A DNA stretch of 51,857 bases from an uncultured bacterium (GCA_938014945.1 CALLQH010000111.1:1-51857); one strand, 5' to 3'. Shown: positions 23,733 through 32,211, counted from the stretch's first letter. Notes: generated from the letters alone by a model not told the origin. Numbers and translations are program-made.

Positions 23733-25804
23733 GCCGCGACCCGCGTTACGACATTCTCTTCGAGCCGGTAACGATCGGTCCGGTGACGGCGCGCAACCGT
23801 TTCTATCAGGTGCCCCACTGCAACGGCATGGGCCGCACCTTTCCCTCCAGCATGGCGGCGATGCGCGGCGTCAAGGCCGAGGGCGGCTGGGCGGTGATCT
23901 CCACCGAGCAGATCGACATTCACCCCAGCAGCGATATCACGCCGGCCACCGAAGGCCGGCTGTGGTCCGACAAGGACGTGCCCTATCACGCGCGCATGTG
24001 CGATGCGGTGCACGAGCATGGCTCGCTGGCGCTGATCGAGCTGGTCCACAACGGCAAGTGGGCAGCCAACATGTACAGCCGCGAGGTGCCGCTGTTCCCC
24101 AGCCACATGCCGGTGATGGGTACTGCCCCGGTGCAGGCACGCGCGATGGACAAGGCTGACATCCGCGATTTCCGCCGCTGGCATCTCGATGCCGCCAAGC
24201 GTTCGCGCGATGCCGGTTACGACATCGTCTGCTGCTACGCCGGTCACAACCTGTCGCTGGCCGGCCAGTTCATGCTGAAGCGCTACAACTTCCGCACCGA
24301 CGAGTACGGCGGCAGCCTGGAGAACCGCGTCCGCCTGTTCCGCGAGATCATCGAGGAGACCAAGGATGCCGTCGGCGATGCCATGGGTGTCGTGGTGCGC
24401 TTCGCGGTCGATGAGCTGCGCGGCGACGAGGGCCTGGAGTGGGACAAGGAAGGCCGCGAGATCGTCGAGATGCTCGCCGAACTGCCCGACCTCTGGGACG
24501 TCAACGTCGCCGAGTGGGAAAACGATTCGGTGACCAGCCGCTTCGGCGAGGAGGGCGCGCAGGAACCCTTCATCGCCTTCGTCAAGCAGGTCACGACCAA
24601 GCCGGTCGTCGGCGTCGGCCGTTACACCAGCGCCGACCGCATGGTCTCCATCGTGAAGAACGGCATCATGGACATGATCGGCGCGGCGCGGCCCTCGATC
24701 GCCGATCCCTTCCTGCCGAAGAAGATCGAGGAAGGCCGCATCGAGGACATCCGCGAGTGCATCGGCTGCAACATCTGCGTCGGCTGGGATACCTCCACCG
24801 CGCCCATGCGCTGCACCCAGAACCCGACCAAGGGCGAGGAGTGGCGCAAGGGCTGGCATCCCGAGCGGATTCCGGCATCCAGCGCGCAAGGCGATGTGCT
24901 GATCGTCGGCGCGGGACCGGCGGGCCTTGAAGCGGCGCGTGCTGCAGGTCAGCGGGGGCACAACGTGACCCTTGCGGAAGCGGGGGAGGAACTGGGCGGC
25001 CGCGTCACGCGCGAGGCTGCCCTGCCGGGTTTGTCGGCCTGGGCGCGCGTGCGCGACTACCGGACCTATCAGCTTTCCCAGATGGCCAATGTGCAGATCT
25101 TCCCGGCCAGCCGCCTGACCGCCGATCAGGTGCTGGAGTTCGGCGCCGCCCACATCGCCGTCGCCACCGGCGCGCGCTGGCGCCGCGACGGCTATGGCCG
25201 GGCGCACCAGTTTCCGATCCCAGGCACGGACGGCGCCAACGTGCTGACGCCTGACGACATCATGGACGGCAAGCTGCCGTCGGGCCCGGTGCTGGTCTAC
25301 GACGACGACCACTACTACATGGGCGGCATCATCGCCGAGCTGCTGGCCGATGCCGGCTGCGAAGTGACCCTTGCGACACCGGATGCCCGCGTTTCCGCCT
25401 GGACCGTGCATACGCTGGAGCAGCACCGCATCCAGGCGCGTCTGATGGAAAAGGCCGTCGACATCCTGACGACCCACAAGCTGCGCGCGATCGACGAGGA
25501 TGGCGCTTCCCTGGCCTGCATCTATTCGGGCCGTCCGCGCGAACTGTCGGTCGGCACCGTGGTGATGGTCACCTCGCGCCTGCCCGAGGATGCGCTCTAC
25601 CAGGAGCTCGCCGCCGATTCGGAGCGCCTGAAGGCTGCGGGCGTGACGACCCTGCGCCGCATCGGCGACTGCCACGGACCCGCGACCATTGCCGCCGCGG
25701 TCTATGAGGGGCACCGCTTTGCCCGCGAGCTGGGGGAGACGGTGGCGGAAATTCCGTTCCTGCGCGAGGTCACGGAACTGGCGGGCGAATTCCGCCTGCC
25801 CTAG
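23729..25804 (+). CDS. Trimethylamine dehydrogenase-family flavoprotein 2 (DMADH-like active site)
   Basis: A 691-residue paralogue of the upstream gene, translationally coupled to it by ATGA. FYQVPHCNG provides the flavinylated Cys31, CYAGH and AEWENDS keep the catalytic Tyr, His, Asp and Trp264, and Cys344-x2-Cys347-x2-Cys350 with a fourth Cys eleven residues on form the [4Fe-4S] site. The TMADH Tyr60 position is Gln61 (STEQIDI), as reported for dimethylamine and histamine dehydrogenases. CVGWD keeps a Trp close to TMADH Trp355, whereas the first paralogue does not. The C-terminal ADP-binding domain has GAGPAGLEAARAAG. Electron transfer normally needs an ETF; none is seen in the window. A secondary amine or histamine-like substrate is the best guess. 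Confidence 0.9.
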   Translation: MSRDPRYDILFEPVTIGPVTARNRFYQVPHCNGMGRTFPSSMAAMRGVKAEGGWAVISTEQIDIHPSSDITPATEGRLWSDKDVPYHARMCDAVHEHGSLALIELVHNGKWAANMYSREVPLFPSHMPVMGTAPVQARAMDKADIRDFRRWHLDAAKRSRDAGYDIVCCYAGHNLSLAGQFMLKRYNFRTDEYGGSLENRVRLFREIIEETKDAVGDAMGVVVRFAVDELRGDEGLEWDKEGREIVEMLAELPDLWDVNVAEWENDSVTSRFGEEGAQEPFIAFVKQVTTKPVVGVGRYTSADRMVSIVKNGIMDMIGAARPSIADPFLPKKIEEGRIEDIRECIGCNICVGWDTSTAPMRCTQNPTKGEEWRKGWHPERIPASSAQGDVLIVGAGPAGLEAARAAGQRGHNVTLAEAGEELGGRVTREAALPGLSAWARVRDYRTYQLSQMANVQIFPASRLTADQVLEFGAAHIAVATGARWRRDGYGRAHQFPIPGTDGANVLTPDDIMDGKLPSGPVLVYDDDHYYMGGIIAELLADAGCEVTLATPDARVSAWTVHTLEQHRIQARLMEKAVDILTTHKLRAIDEDGASLACIYSGRPRELSVGTVVMVTSRLPEDALYQELAADSERLKAAGVTTLRRIGDCHGPATIAAAVYEGHRFARELGETVAEIPFLREVTELAGEFRLP

Positions 25805-25862
25805 AGCGATTTCACACCTTCACACGGCATTGCGCAGCGATTCCGTGTGAAGGTGATTTGCT
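25803..25862. repeat. Long palindromic element after the TMADH-like pair
   Basis: A perfect 13-bp inverted repeat, 25815-25827 against 25843-25855 (CACCTTCACACGG and its complement), encloses a 15-base loop. It is flanked outside by a weaker GAGC...GCTC pairing. No T-run follows on the plus strand, so it is not a typical intrinsic terminator. Its form, GAGCGATTTCAC at the left and GTGATTTGCTC at the right, resembles the dispersed intergenic palindromes found in many Alphaproteobacteria. It may also protect the mRNA 3' end of the TMADH-like operon. Confidence 0.6.
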
Positions 25863-25872
25863 CCAGGGCAAT

Positions 25873-25906
25873 GAAAAAGGGGCCGGACGTTGCCGTCCGG
25901 CCCCTC
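25873..25906 (-). terminator. Rho-independent terminator of the betaine-binding protein gene
   Basis: A 10-bp perfect GC stem, 25879-25888 paired with 25895-25904, with a six-base loop. Read on the minus strand it is followed by a run of T residues (the plus strand has AAAAA at 25874-25878). It lies 23 bases beyond the stop of the minus-strand binding protein gene. It is almost identical in design to the terminator at 45716-45747. Confidence 0.88.
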
Positions 25907-25927
25907 CATCGTGAACCGCCGTGCGGT

Positions 25928-26899
25928 TTACATCATCGCCTGATCGATCCAGGACTGGACCTTGTCCGGGTTGGCATCGAGCCACTCGTTGACCACTTCC
26001 ATCAGGTCGCGGCCCTTGTCGTCGATCTCCGACATCATCTCGGCCTGCTCCAGATTGGTGATCTGGTAGGCGCCGATCAGCTTGTAGGCGCCCGGATGGG
26101 TGTTCTCGAGGTTGACGTTGACGACCTTCCAGATCTCGGCCGGGGCCCAGTCGCAGTCATAGACGACATCGGGGTTGGGGCCGACCGAGGGATCGGTCTC
26201 GCAGCCCTCGACATAGGCCGGCAGGTTGACGCGGGTCATGTCGTACTGGGCCCACAGCCAGTGCGGCTCCCAGAACATCATCACCAGCGGCGCCTTGCGC
26301 TCGTAGGCCGACTTCATCTCCGCGATCAGCGCGCCCTCGCCGCCGGAGGGAATCGAGACGAAGTTCATGTCCAGCGCGGCGATGCGCTGGGCATTGCTGT
26401 CACCCCATTCGGCGGGATAGTCGAGGAAGCGGCCGGCGGGCATCGTGTCGGGCGTGGCGAAGAGCTCGGCGCATTCGTTGAGCGCCTCCCAGTCGGGCAG
26501 GCCGGGGCACTGCTCGAGCATGTAGGTCGGCACCACCCACTCTTCCTGTGGCTTCAGGCCGGACACGCCGTCGATGGCGATGTTGCCGGTGGCCATGGCC
26601 TCGTCGAAGCCCTCACCGATGTTGGAACTCCAGATCTCGAGCGAGGCGTCGAGATCGCCGTCGGCGAGTGCGGTGAGCTGGGGATAGTAACCCGCGGTCA
26701 CGTACTCGACGTTGTAGCCCATGCGCTTCAACACCTCGCCGGCGACGACGGTGCTGATGTGCTGGCCGGTCCATTCGTTCATGGCGAGCTTGATCGGCTC
26801 GTTGGACTCAGGCACCTCGGCCGAGGCCGCCTGCATCGCGAAGATGGCGGCAAAGGTCCCCGCCGCCACCGATCCCGTCAGTGTCTTCCAGACTGACAT
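25928..26899 (-). CDS. Glycine betaine/quaternary-amine ABC transporter substrate-binding protein (OpuAC/ProX-like)
   Basis: A 323-residue periplasmic binding protein with a signal peptide ending near residue 27 (AMQAASAEV). The OpuAC/ProX fold is recognisable from IKLAMNEWTGQHIS, LKRMGYNVEYVTAG, the LEIWSSN strand and MMFWEPHWLWAQYD. The Trp and Tyr residues in the first and last of these supply the aromatic cage that holds a trimethylammonium group. It starts at ATG 26899 with AGGGAG upstream. No permease or ATPase gene is adjacent, so the rest of the importer must lie elsewhere. Next to TMADH-like and CaiD-like genes, the ligand is likely betaine, carnitine, choline or proline betaine. Confidence 0.92.
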   Translation of the reverse strand: MSVWKTLTGSVAAGTFAAIFAMQAASAEVPESNEPIKLAMNEWTGQHISTVVAGEVLKRMGYNVEYVTAGYYPQLTALADGDLDASLEIWSSNIGEGFDEAMATGNIAIDGVSGLKPQEEWVVPTYMLEQCPGLPDWEALNECAELFATPDTMPAGRFLDYPAEWGDSNAQRIAALDMNFVSIPSGGEGALIAEMKSAYERKAPLVMMFWEPHWLWAQYDMTRVNLPAYVEGCETDPSVGPNPDVVYDCDWAPAEIWKVVNVNLENTHPGAYKLIGAYQITNLEQAEMMSEIDDKGRDLMEVVNEWLDANPDKVQSWIDQAMM

Positions 26900-27231
26900 T
26901 GTTGTGCACTCCCTGCTGGCAAGCGCCCGACAGACGTATTTCCGCCTTTGCCGGGTGCGATGGACGATTCTATGCGGCACGGGGGCGCATCGTGCAACCC
27001 GTGGCGGCCTTCGGCGGACGGGTGCCGTGGGTTTCCGCCTCTGTCATCCGGCAAGTGACGGGCGGGTCGTGCGGGAAAGAGGCGGATCGGCGCCCTTGTT
27101 CGCGCATATACGCCGATTCGGCGTTGCGCCGACCGGGGGTGCTTCAGGGGGGGGCGATCAGCCTCATTCATCGTGGTGCGGCCAGCGCCCTTGTGTCTAA
27201 CATCCCGCTCTCCTCCTGCAGGGAAGCGTCG
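26900..27231. promoter_or_regulatory. 332-bp divergent intergenic region
   Basis: This gap separates the minus-strand betaine-binding protein gene from the plus-strand CaiD-like gene, so it must hold two promoters. Relatively AT-richer patches are at about 26900-26945 and 27095-27125. I see no convincing long open reading frame with a ribosome binding site, no strong palindrome and no recognisable riboswitch. A run of eight G residues lies near 27148-27155. The region is longer than any other intergenic gap in the window, which suggests regulation, but no site can be named. Confidence 0.4.
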
Positions 27232-28056
27232 ATGTCCTTCATCACCACGCAGCGTCTGGGACGCGTGCTCGAGATCACCATGAACCGGCCGCCGGCGAAC
27301 GCGATCAACCGCGCGTTCAGCCAGCAGATGTACGAAGCGCTCTGCGAGCTCAAGGACGATCCGGATCTGCGTGTCGGGCTGATCACGGGTGCCGGGGAGC
27401 GCATCTTCTCCGCAGGCTGGGACCTCAAGGAGATCGCCGCGATCGAGAGCAACGAGGCCGCTCTCGACTCCGCCGACAAGCTGCAGGGCGGTTTTGCCGG
27501 CATCGTCGAGTTCTGGGATCTCAAGAAGCCGGTGATCGGGGCGATCAACGGCATCGCCGTGGGCGGTGGCTTCGAGATTGCCCTGGCCTGCGACGTCTTG
27601 GTTGCGGCCGAACACGCCGAGTTCTTCCTGCCGGAGATGCAGAGGGGCTTCCTGCCCGATGCAGGGGCGATCCAGCGCCTGCCGCGGCGGCTGCCTTACA
27701 ACGTCGCGATGGAACTGTTCCTCACCGGCCGCCGCATGGGCGCCGCAGAGGCCAAGCACTGGGGCCTCGTTCATGACGTCGTTCCGGGGGACAGGCTCCA
27801 GGAGGCCAGCCGCGCCCTGGCGGCGCAGATTGCCGACGGTGCACCGCTCGCCCTGCAGGCGCTGAAGGAGGCGCTGGGCGCGATGATGCACCTGTCCCTT
27901 CCCGAATCCTTTGAAGTGACGCGCCGCGCCATTGCCGGCAAGGGCAGCGGCTCCAGCGGCCTGCCGACCTACGAGAAGATGCTCTTCTCGGACGACTTCA
28001 TGGAAGGCGCGCGGGCCTTTGCCGAAAAGCGCAAGCCGGATTTCAAGGGGCGCTGA
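27232..28056 (+). CDS. Crotonase-family protein, carnitinyl-CoA dehydratase (CaiD)-like
   Basis: A 274-residue enoyl-CoA hydratase/isomerase fold. It follows E. coli CaiD unusually closely in the parts I can recall: ANAIN, ITGAGERIFSAGWDLK, GGFAG, VGGGFEIALACD, FLPEMQRGFLPDAG, LTGRRMGAAEA and an AFAEKRKPDFKGR end. The two catalytic glutamates are present as Glu115 and Glu135, matching CaiD Glu111 and Glu131. CaiD interconverts carnitinyl-CoA and crotonobetainyl-CoA. GGGA precedes the ATG at 27232. Next to a betaine-type binding protein and TMADH-like enzymes this fits quaternary amine metabolism, though CaiB and CaiC homologues are not in the window, so a general enoyl-CoA hydratase remains possible. 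Confidence 0.85.
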   Translation: MSFITTQRLGRVLEITMNRPPANAINRAFSQQMYEALCELKDDPDLRVGLITGAGERIFSAGWDLKEIAAIESNEAALDSADKLQGGFAGIVEFWDLKKPVIGAINGIAVGGGFEIALACDVLVAAEHAEFFLPEMQRGFLPDAGAIQRLPRRLPYNVAMELFLTGRRMGAAEAKHWGLVHDVVPGDRLQEASRALAAQIADGAPLALQALKEALGAMMHLSLPESFEVTRRAIAGKGSGSSGLPTYEKMLFSDDFMEGARAFAEKRKPDFKGR

Positions 28057-28130
28057 GGCCGCGCCGGGTGGCACCCTGGCGATCCCGCCGCTAGTGTCCC
28101 ATCCATGAATTCCAAAGGCTGCTTCCGGCA

Positions 28131-29279
28131 ATGAACCGGGATCTCGACATCGTGCGCATCCGCATCTACGCGGTCGCGCCCGCCACCACGCCGCCCTACC
28201 GCTGGACCGGGCAGGACGGCTTCGTGCGCGTCACCGACAACATCCTGCGGCTGACCTCACGCAACGGCCTGGAAGGCTGGTCCTCCAACACCTCCAACGT
28301 GCCTGAAGGCGCAACCGGGGAGCCGCCCGCGGCGCCGGACCGCTGGCTGGCCGAGCGCCTCGCCGACATTGCGCCGCAGATCCTCGCGGCTTCGGCGCTG
28401 GAGCGGGAAGCCGTCACCGGCCGTCTGCTGCGCAGCTGCGACGATCCGCGCCGGCGCGCCGAATCCCTGATCGACATCGCGCTGTGGGACCTCGCCGCCC
28501 GCGCTGCCGGCGTGCCGCTTTGGCGCTACCTGGGCGGCGCGCGCGCGGACATCCCCGCCTATGCCAGCACGCCCGTGTTCGAGGCGATCGAGGACTATGT
28601 CGCCTTCGTCGGCGAGCTTGCCGGGCGCGGCTACGGCGCGGTGAAGCTGCACACGCGCTGCGATCCCGATTGGGACCTTGCGATGGTCGATGCGGTCCAT
28701 GCCGCCCACGGCAGGCGCATCCGCTTCATGCTCGACGTCGAGCAGCGCTACGATCTGGAAACCGCGGTTCGCGTCGGCACGCGTCTTTCCGAACTGGATT
28801 TCGTCTGGTTCGAGGCACCGCTGCCCGATCCCGACCTGAAGGGCTACGCCAGCCTGCGACGACAGGTGAAGGTCGCCATCCTGCCTGCGGGTAATACCCT
28901 GGTCCGCCCGGAAGAGTTCGTGGCGGGCCTGGGCGCTGGTGCCTGGAGCCACCTGCGCACGGGGCCGACCCATGCCGGCGGCGTCGGCGCCGCTGCGCGC
29001 GCCATGGCGCTGGCGCAGGCCCACGGCACGACAGTGGAGCTGCAATCCTACGGCTTCGAGGGGCGCAAGCTTGCCGCGCTTCACCTGGCGTTGGGGCTGG
29101 GGGGCTGCAACTGGTTCGAGGAGCCGGTGCCGGAAACGGATTACGAGTTTGAACTCGCCGCTCCCCTGCGCCCGGACGCCGACGGCCTGATGCGTCCGCC
29201 CGAGGGATCGGGCCTGGGTCCCTTGCCCGATTGGGAGCGTATCGGCGACGAAGCCTTCTTCACCGCCGATTGCGACTGA
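28131..29279 (+). CDS. Enolase-superfamily (mandelate racemase/MLE) protein with altered metal ligand
   Basis: A 382-residue enolase-superfamily protein with the N-terminal capping domain and a C-terminal barrel. Asp202 (MLDVEQRYD) and Glu228 (FEAPLPD) fit the first two magnesium ligands with the usual 26-residue spacing. The third position reads PAGNT, giving Asn255 where Asp or Glu is expected and where the next paralogue has Asp242. The second barrel strand has VKLH, so Lys172 is kept but the second Lys is His. SLIDIALWDLAARAAG marks the cap-barrel junction. The protein may have weak metal binding or a changed reaction. It lies eight bases before its paralogue, so the pair are coupled. Confidence 0.88.
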   Translation: MNRDLDIVRIRIYAVAPATTPPYRWTGQDGFVRVTDNILRLTSRNGLEGWSSNTSNVPEGATGEPPAAPDRWLAERLADIAPQILAASALEREAVTGRLLRSCDDPRRRAESLIDIALWDLAARAAGVPLWRYLGGARADIPAYASTPVFEAIEDYVAFVGELAGRGYGAVKLHTRCDPDWDLAMVDAVHAAHGRRIRFMLDVEQRYDLETAVRVGTRLSELDFVWFEAPLPDPDLKGYASLRRQVKVAILPAGNTLVRPEEFVAGLGAGAWSHLRTGPTHAGGVGAAARAMALAQAHGTTVELQSYGFEGRKLAALHLALGLGGCNWFEEPVPETDYEFELAAPLRPDADGLMRPPEGSGLGPLPDWERIGDEAFFTADCD

Positions 29280-29286
29280 GGTCGGC

Positions 29287-30399
29287 GTGTCGGAAACCAC
29301 CATCGCACGCGTGCGCGCCTATGCCGTCCCAGCGAGCCTTGCCGCGCCGGCGGAGGGCGTCCCTGAGGGCAACGGCCTGGAACTGCTTCGCCTGACCCTT
29401 GCCGATGGCAGCGAAGGTGTCGCGAGCGCCCGCGGCGGCTGGGCCGATATGCCGCTGGGCGCGATGGTGGAGGCGGCGGCTGCCGTGGTGCCGAGCCTGC
29501 TGGGCGCCGATGCCGCGTCCCGGGTCGCTCTCCACGATCACCTGACCGCCGCAGATCGGGACGACGTCGAGATCCTGTCCCTCATCGACATCGCGCTGTG
29601 GGATGCCTGGGGCCGTCATCTGGGCGTGCCGCTCTGGCAGATGCTGGGCGGCTTCCGGGAACGTCTGCCGGCTTACGCCTCGCTGCCCCTGCCTGCCTCC
29701 CTGGAGGATGCGCTCGATGCGGTACGGCGGGTGGTCGCCATGGGCTACCGCGGCGTCAAGCTGCACATGGGCAGCGATCCCGCCTTCGACCTGGAACTGG
29801 CCGCCACGCTCGTCGCCGCCTTTCCGGCAGATACGCTTTGTTTCATGGCCGACCTGGAGCAGCGCTACGGCTTCGAGGATGCCGTGCGGCTGGGCCGGAA
29901 GCTCGCTGAGCTGGGCTTCCTCTGGATGGAAGCGCCGCTGCCCGATGGCGATCTGGCGGCCTATGGCGAGCTCAGGGATGCCGTGGACGTGGACATCCTG
30001 CCTGCCGGCGACACGCTGGTCGGGCCCGCAGTGTGGCGCGACGGCCTGATGCGCGGGGCGTGGTCGCGCCTGCGGGCCGATGCCTGCAGCGGTGGCGGCA
30101 TCACCGGCCTGCAACGCGCCCTTGCGCTGGCCGACGCCATGGGCGTGCCTGCCGAACTGCAGTCCGTCGGCCACCCGCCGGCGCAAGCGGCCAATCTTCA
30201 TCTGATGCTGGGTCTGCCCGGCTGCACCTGGTTCGAACACCACGATCCCCTGCGCCCGCTGGACTATGGCGTTGCCCGGCCGCTGGCGATCGATGCCGAA
30301 GGGCGCATGGCCGCTCCCGCGGGGCCGGGCCTGGGCCTTCTGATGGACTTTGCGCGTATCGAGGCCGATGCCGTGCTGACCTTCGACAGCGCGGCCTGA
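29287..30399 (+). CDS. Enolase-superfamily (mandelate racemase/MLE) protein, canonical metal site
   Basis: A 370-residue paralogue of the upstream protein beginning at GTG 29287 (GAGG upstream). The metal ligands are Asp189 (MADLEQRYG), Glu215 (MEAPLPD) and Asp242 (PAGDT), all acidic, unlike the upstream copy. Lys158 in VKLHMG is the barrel strand-2 lysine. SLIDIALWDAWGRHLG and VPLWQMLGG mark the start of the barrel. Such enzymes abstract a proton next to a carboxylate and act as dehydratases or racemases on sugar acids or amino acid derivatives. The pair could work as a heteromer. It ends four bases before the convergent EamA gene. Confidence 0.9.
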   Translation: MSETTIARVRAYAVPASLAAPAEGVPEGNGLELLRLTLADGSEGVASARGGWADMPLGAMVEAAAAVVPSLLGADAASRVALHDHLTAADRDDVEILSLIDIALWDAWGRHLGVPLWQMLGGFRERLPAYASLPLPASLEDALDAVRRVVAMGYRGVKLHMGSDPAFDLELAATLVAAFPADTLCFMADLEQRYGFEDAVRLGRKLAELGFLWMEAPLPDGDLAAYGELRDAVDVDILPAGDTLVGPAVWRDGLMRGAWSRLRADACSGGGITGLQRALALADAMGVPAELQSVGHPPAQAANLHLMLGLPGCTWFEHHDPLRPLDYGVARPLAIDAEGRMAAPAGPGLGLLMDFARIEADAVLTFDSAA

Positions 30400-30403
30400 G
30401 GCC

Positions 30404-31255
30404 TCAGCGCCGCAGTCGCACCAGCGCCAGGCCGGTCACCGAGGCCAGCACGATGCCGCCGCCGATCAGGGAGGCGGTGCCTGGCAGCTCGCCGAGCAGG
30501 GCCCAGGCGAGCAGGGTGGCCGCGATCACCTCCACCGGCAGGGAGAGCATCAGTTCGCCGCCGGGCAGGCGGCGCGAGCTGATGACGAAGAAGCTGTAGT
30601 AGAGCGGCGTCACCACCGCGCACCACAGGGCGAGCAGGACGAACTGCCCCGCGCCCGGCAGTGCGGAAGGAAACGCCAGCGGCGCGCTGGCGGCCGCCGC
30701 GGCGAGCGCGCCCAGCGCGATCATCGGCAGCATGTCGATCGAGCGGCCCCAGCGCAGGACGACGGCGAAGCCCGCCACCACCAGGGCGTTGGCCAGCGCC
30801 AGCAGGACACCGCCCAGGTTGCCGCCGCCGATGCTGCCGCCGACCATGGCGGCGATGCCGATCATCGCCCCGGCCATCGCCGCCCAGGTCACCGGCAGCA
30901 CCCGCTCCTTCAGCGCAATCATGGCGATCAGCGCGGTAAGCGGCGGCACGGCGCCGAGCACGGCGACCACATCGGCGACCGGGGCATTGCGCAGGGCGAC
31001 CATGAAAAGGACGCCGCTGGCGGCAAAGAAAAGGCAGCCCAGGGCGCCGATGCGGCCCATGCGCGCGACGGTTGCGGGCAGGCGGCCCCGGTACCACACC
31101 GCCAGCACGGCAAGCATGGCGCTGCCCGCCACGGCATGGCGCCAGAAAACGAGCTGCCAGTCGCCGATTTCGCCCATCCAGCGCACGAAAAGGCCGTTGC
31201 TGGCGCTGAGCAGGGCCGCAAGCATGACCAGCGCAAAGGCGCGCCCGTAGCTCAC
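30404..31255 (-). CDS. EamA/DMT-family transporter
   Basis: A 283-residue drug/metabolite transporter with ten hydrophobic segments in two EamA repeats. Family features include LLSASNGLFVRWMG in the first helix, FWRHAVAGSAML, LIAMIALKERVLPVTW at the end of the first repeat and LGELPGTASLIGGGIVL at the end of the second. The start is GTG 31255 with GGGAG upstream, since the frame further upstream (to 32005) is only antisense to the cupin gene. It is divergent from the first cupin gene. Members export amino acids or small metabolites; the substrate here is unknown. Confidence 0.92.
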   Translation of the reverse strand: MSYGRAFALVMLAALLSASNGLFVRWMGEIGDWQLVFWRHAVAGSAMLAVLAVWYRGRLPATVARMGRIGALGCLFFAASGVLFMVALRNAPVADVVAVLGAVPPLTALIAMIALKERVLPVTWAAMAGAMIGIAAMVGGSIGGGNLGGVLLALANALVVAGFAVVLRWGRSIDMLPMIALGALAAAAASAPLAFPSALPGAGQFVLLALWCAVVTPLYYSFFVISSRRLPGGELMLSLPVEVIAATLLAWALLGELPGTASLIGGGIVLASVTGLALVRLRR

Positions 31256-31414
31256 GGCAGGGCTCCCGGCACGACTGCCGCGGCGGTGGAGGCGATCATG
31301 GCGGACCCCGGTGGAAGGATCGCCACGGAAGCCGAATTCGCCGCGCTTGTCATCTGTTGCGACAAGGCTGGCTGGTGCATACTCCCCGGCCCAATTCCAA
31401 CGAGGAGCTTCGCC

Positions 31415-32200
31415 ATGAGCGATCTTCAGGTCATTGCCTTCGATGCCGGCGTCAAGCTCGACCGCTGGCCCTCCGCTCCTGCCGACCGCCTGCTCAAGGG
31501 CGAGCCTGTGGCCCACGGCCACTACTACCTCAACGACGAGGCCAACGGCCTCACCGCCGGCGTCTGGCATTGCACGCCGATGACGACCAAGCCCGGCCCC
31601 TACAAGGTCAACGAGTTCATGCACCTGCTGAAGGGCTCGGTCACCTTCGATTATGCCGACGGCACCTCGGAGACCTTCAAGGCCGGCGACAGCTTCATCG
31701 TGCACAAGGGCACGCCCGTCAGCTGGAACCAGTCCGAGGACGTGCTGAAGTATTTCGTCATCTTCAACGATGCCTCGGGCGCTGCGGCGGCCGAGCCCGA
31801 GAAGCTGCGCGCGATCCGCCTGGAGCCGCACGGCCCGGCGGCCACCGGCATGGCCCAGGCGGCCATTGCCGATACCAGCCTCTATGAGGGCGGCGTGCCG
31901 ACGCAGCACAGCCACAACTATTTCAGCGAGCCCACCGGGCAGCTTGTCGCGGGTGTCTGGGATACGACGCCGATGTTCCGCAAGACCATGCCCTTCCCGC
32001 GCCATGAACTGATGATGATCCTGGAAGGCGCGGTCACCATCACGGACGGCAACGGCAAGGCGCAGACCTTCAAGGCGGGCGAGAGCTTCTTTGCGCCCAA
32101 GGGCGCGGTCTTCTCGTGGACCAGCACCGAATACGTCCGCAAGTACTACGTCATCTTCCAGCCCAAGGCGGCCGCCGCGGTCGCCGATGCAGCCGAGTAA
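31415..32200 (+). CDS. Bicupin protein 1 (Cupin_3/DUF861-like)
   Basis: A 261-residue protein made of two cupin repeats. The first, about residues 35-115, has LTAGVWHCTPMT, NEFMHLLKGSVTF, FKAGDSFIVHKGTPVSWNQ. The second, about 165-250, has LVAGVWDTTPMF, HELMMILEGAVTI and FKAGESFFAPKGAVFSW. The glycines and the Glu of the first cupin motif are kept, but few metal-binding histidines are visible, as in the EutQ/DUF861 group. The C terminus is Ala-rich (PKAAAAVADAAE). GAGGAG precedes the ATG. It lies 11 bp before its paralogue and shares a terminator with it. The function is unknown. Confidence 0.88.
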   Translation: MSDLQVIAFDAGVKLDRWPSAPADRLLKGEPVAHGHYYLNDEANGLTAGVWHCTPMTTKPGPYKVNEFMHLLKGSVTFDYADGTSETFKAGDSFIVHKGTPVSWNQSEDVLKYFVIFNDASGAAAAEPEKLRAIRLEPHGPAATGMAQAAIADTSLYEGGVPTQHSHNYFSEPTGQLVAGVWDTTPMFRKTMPFPRHELMMILEGAVTITDGNGKAQTFKAGESFFAPKGAVFSWTSTEYVRKYYVIFQPKAAAAVADAAE

Positions 32201-32211
32201 GGAGAAAGCCC

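Noticed and set aside
21609..25714. Two long minus-strand frames (673 and 678 codons) opposite both TMADH-like genes
   Set aside because: They resemble each other only because the plus-strand genes are paralogues; composition is that of shadow frames and no ribosome binding site or domain is present.
28105..28134. Nine-codon frame ending in an ATGA overlap with the enolase-family start, like a leader peptide
   Set aside because: No ribosome binding site precedes it and its codons show no attenuator-like run; chance is enough to explain it.
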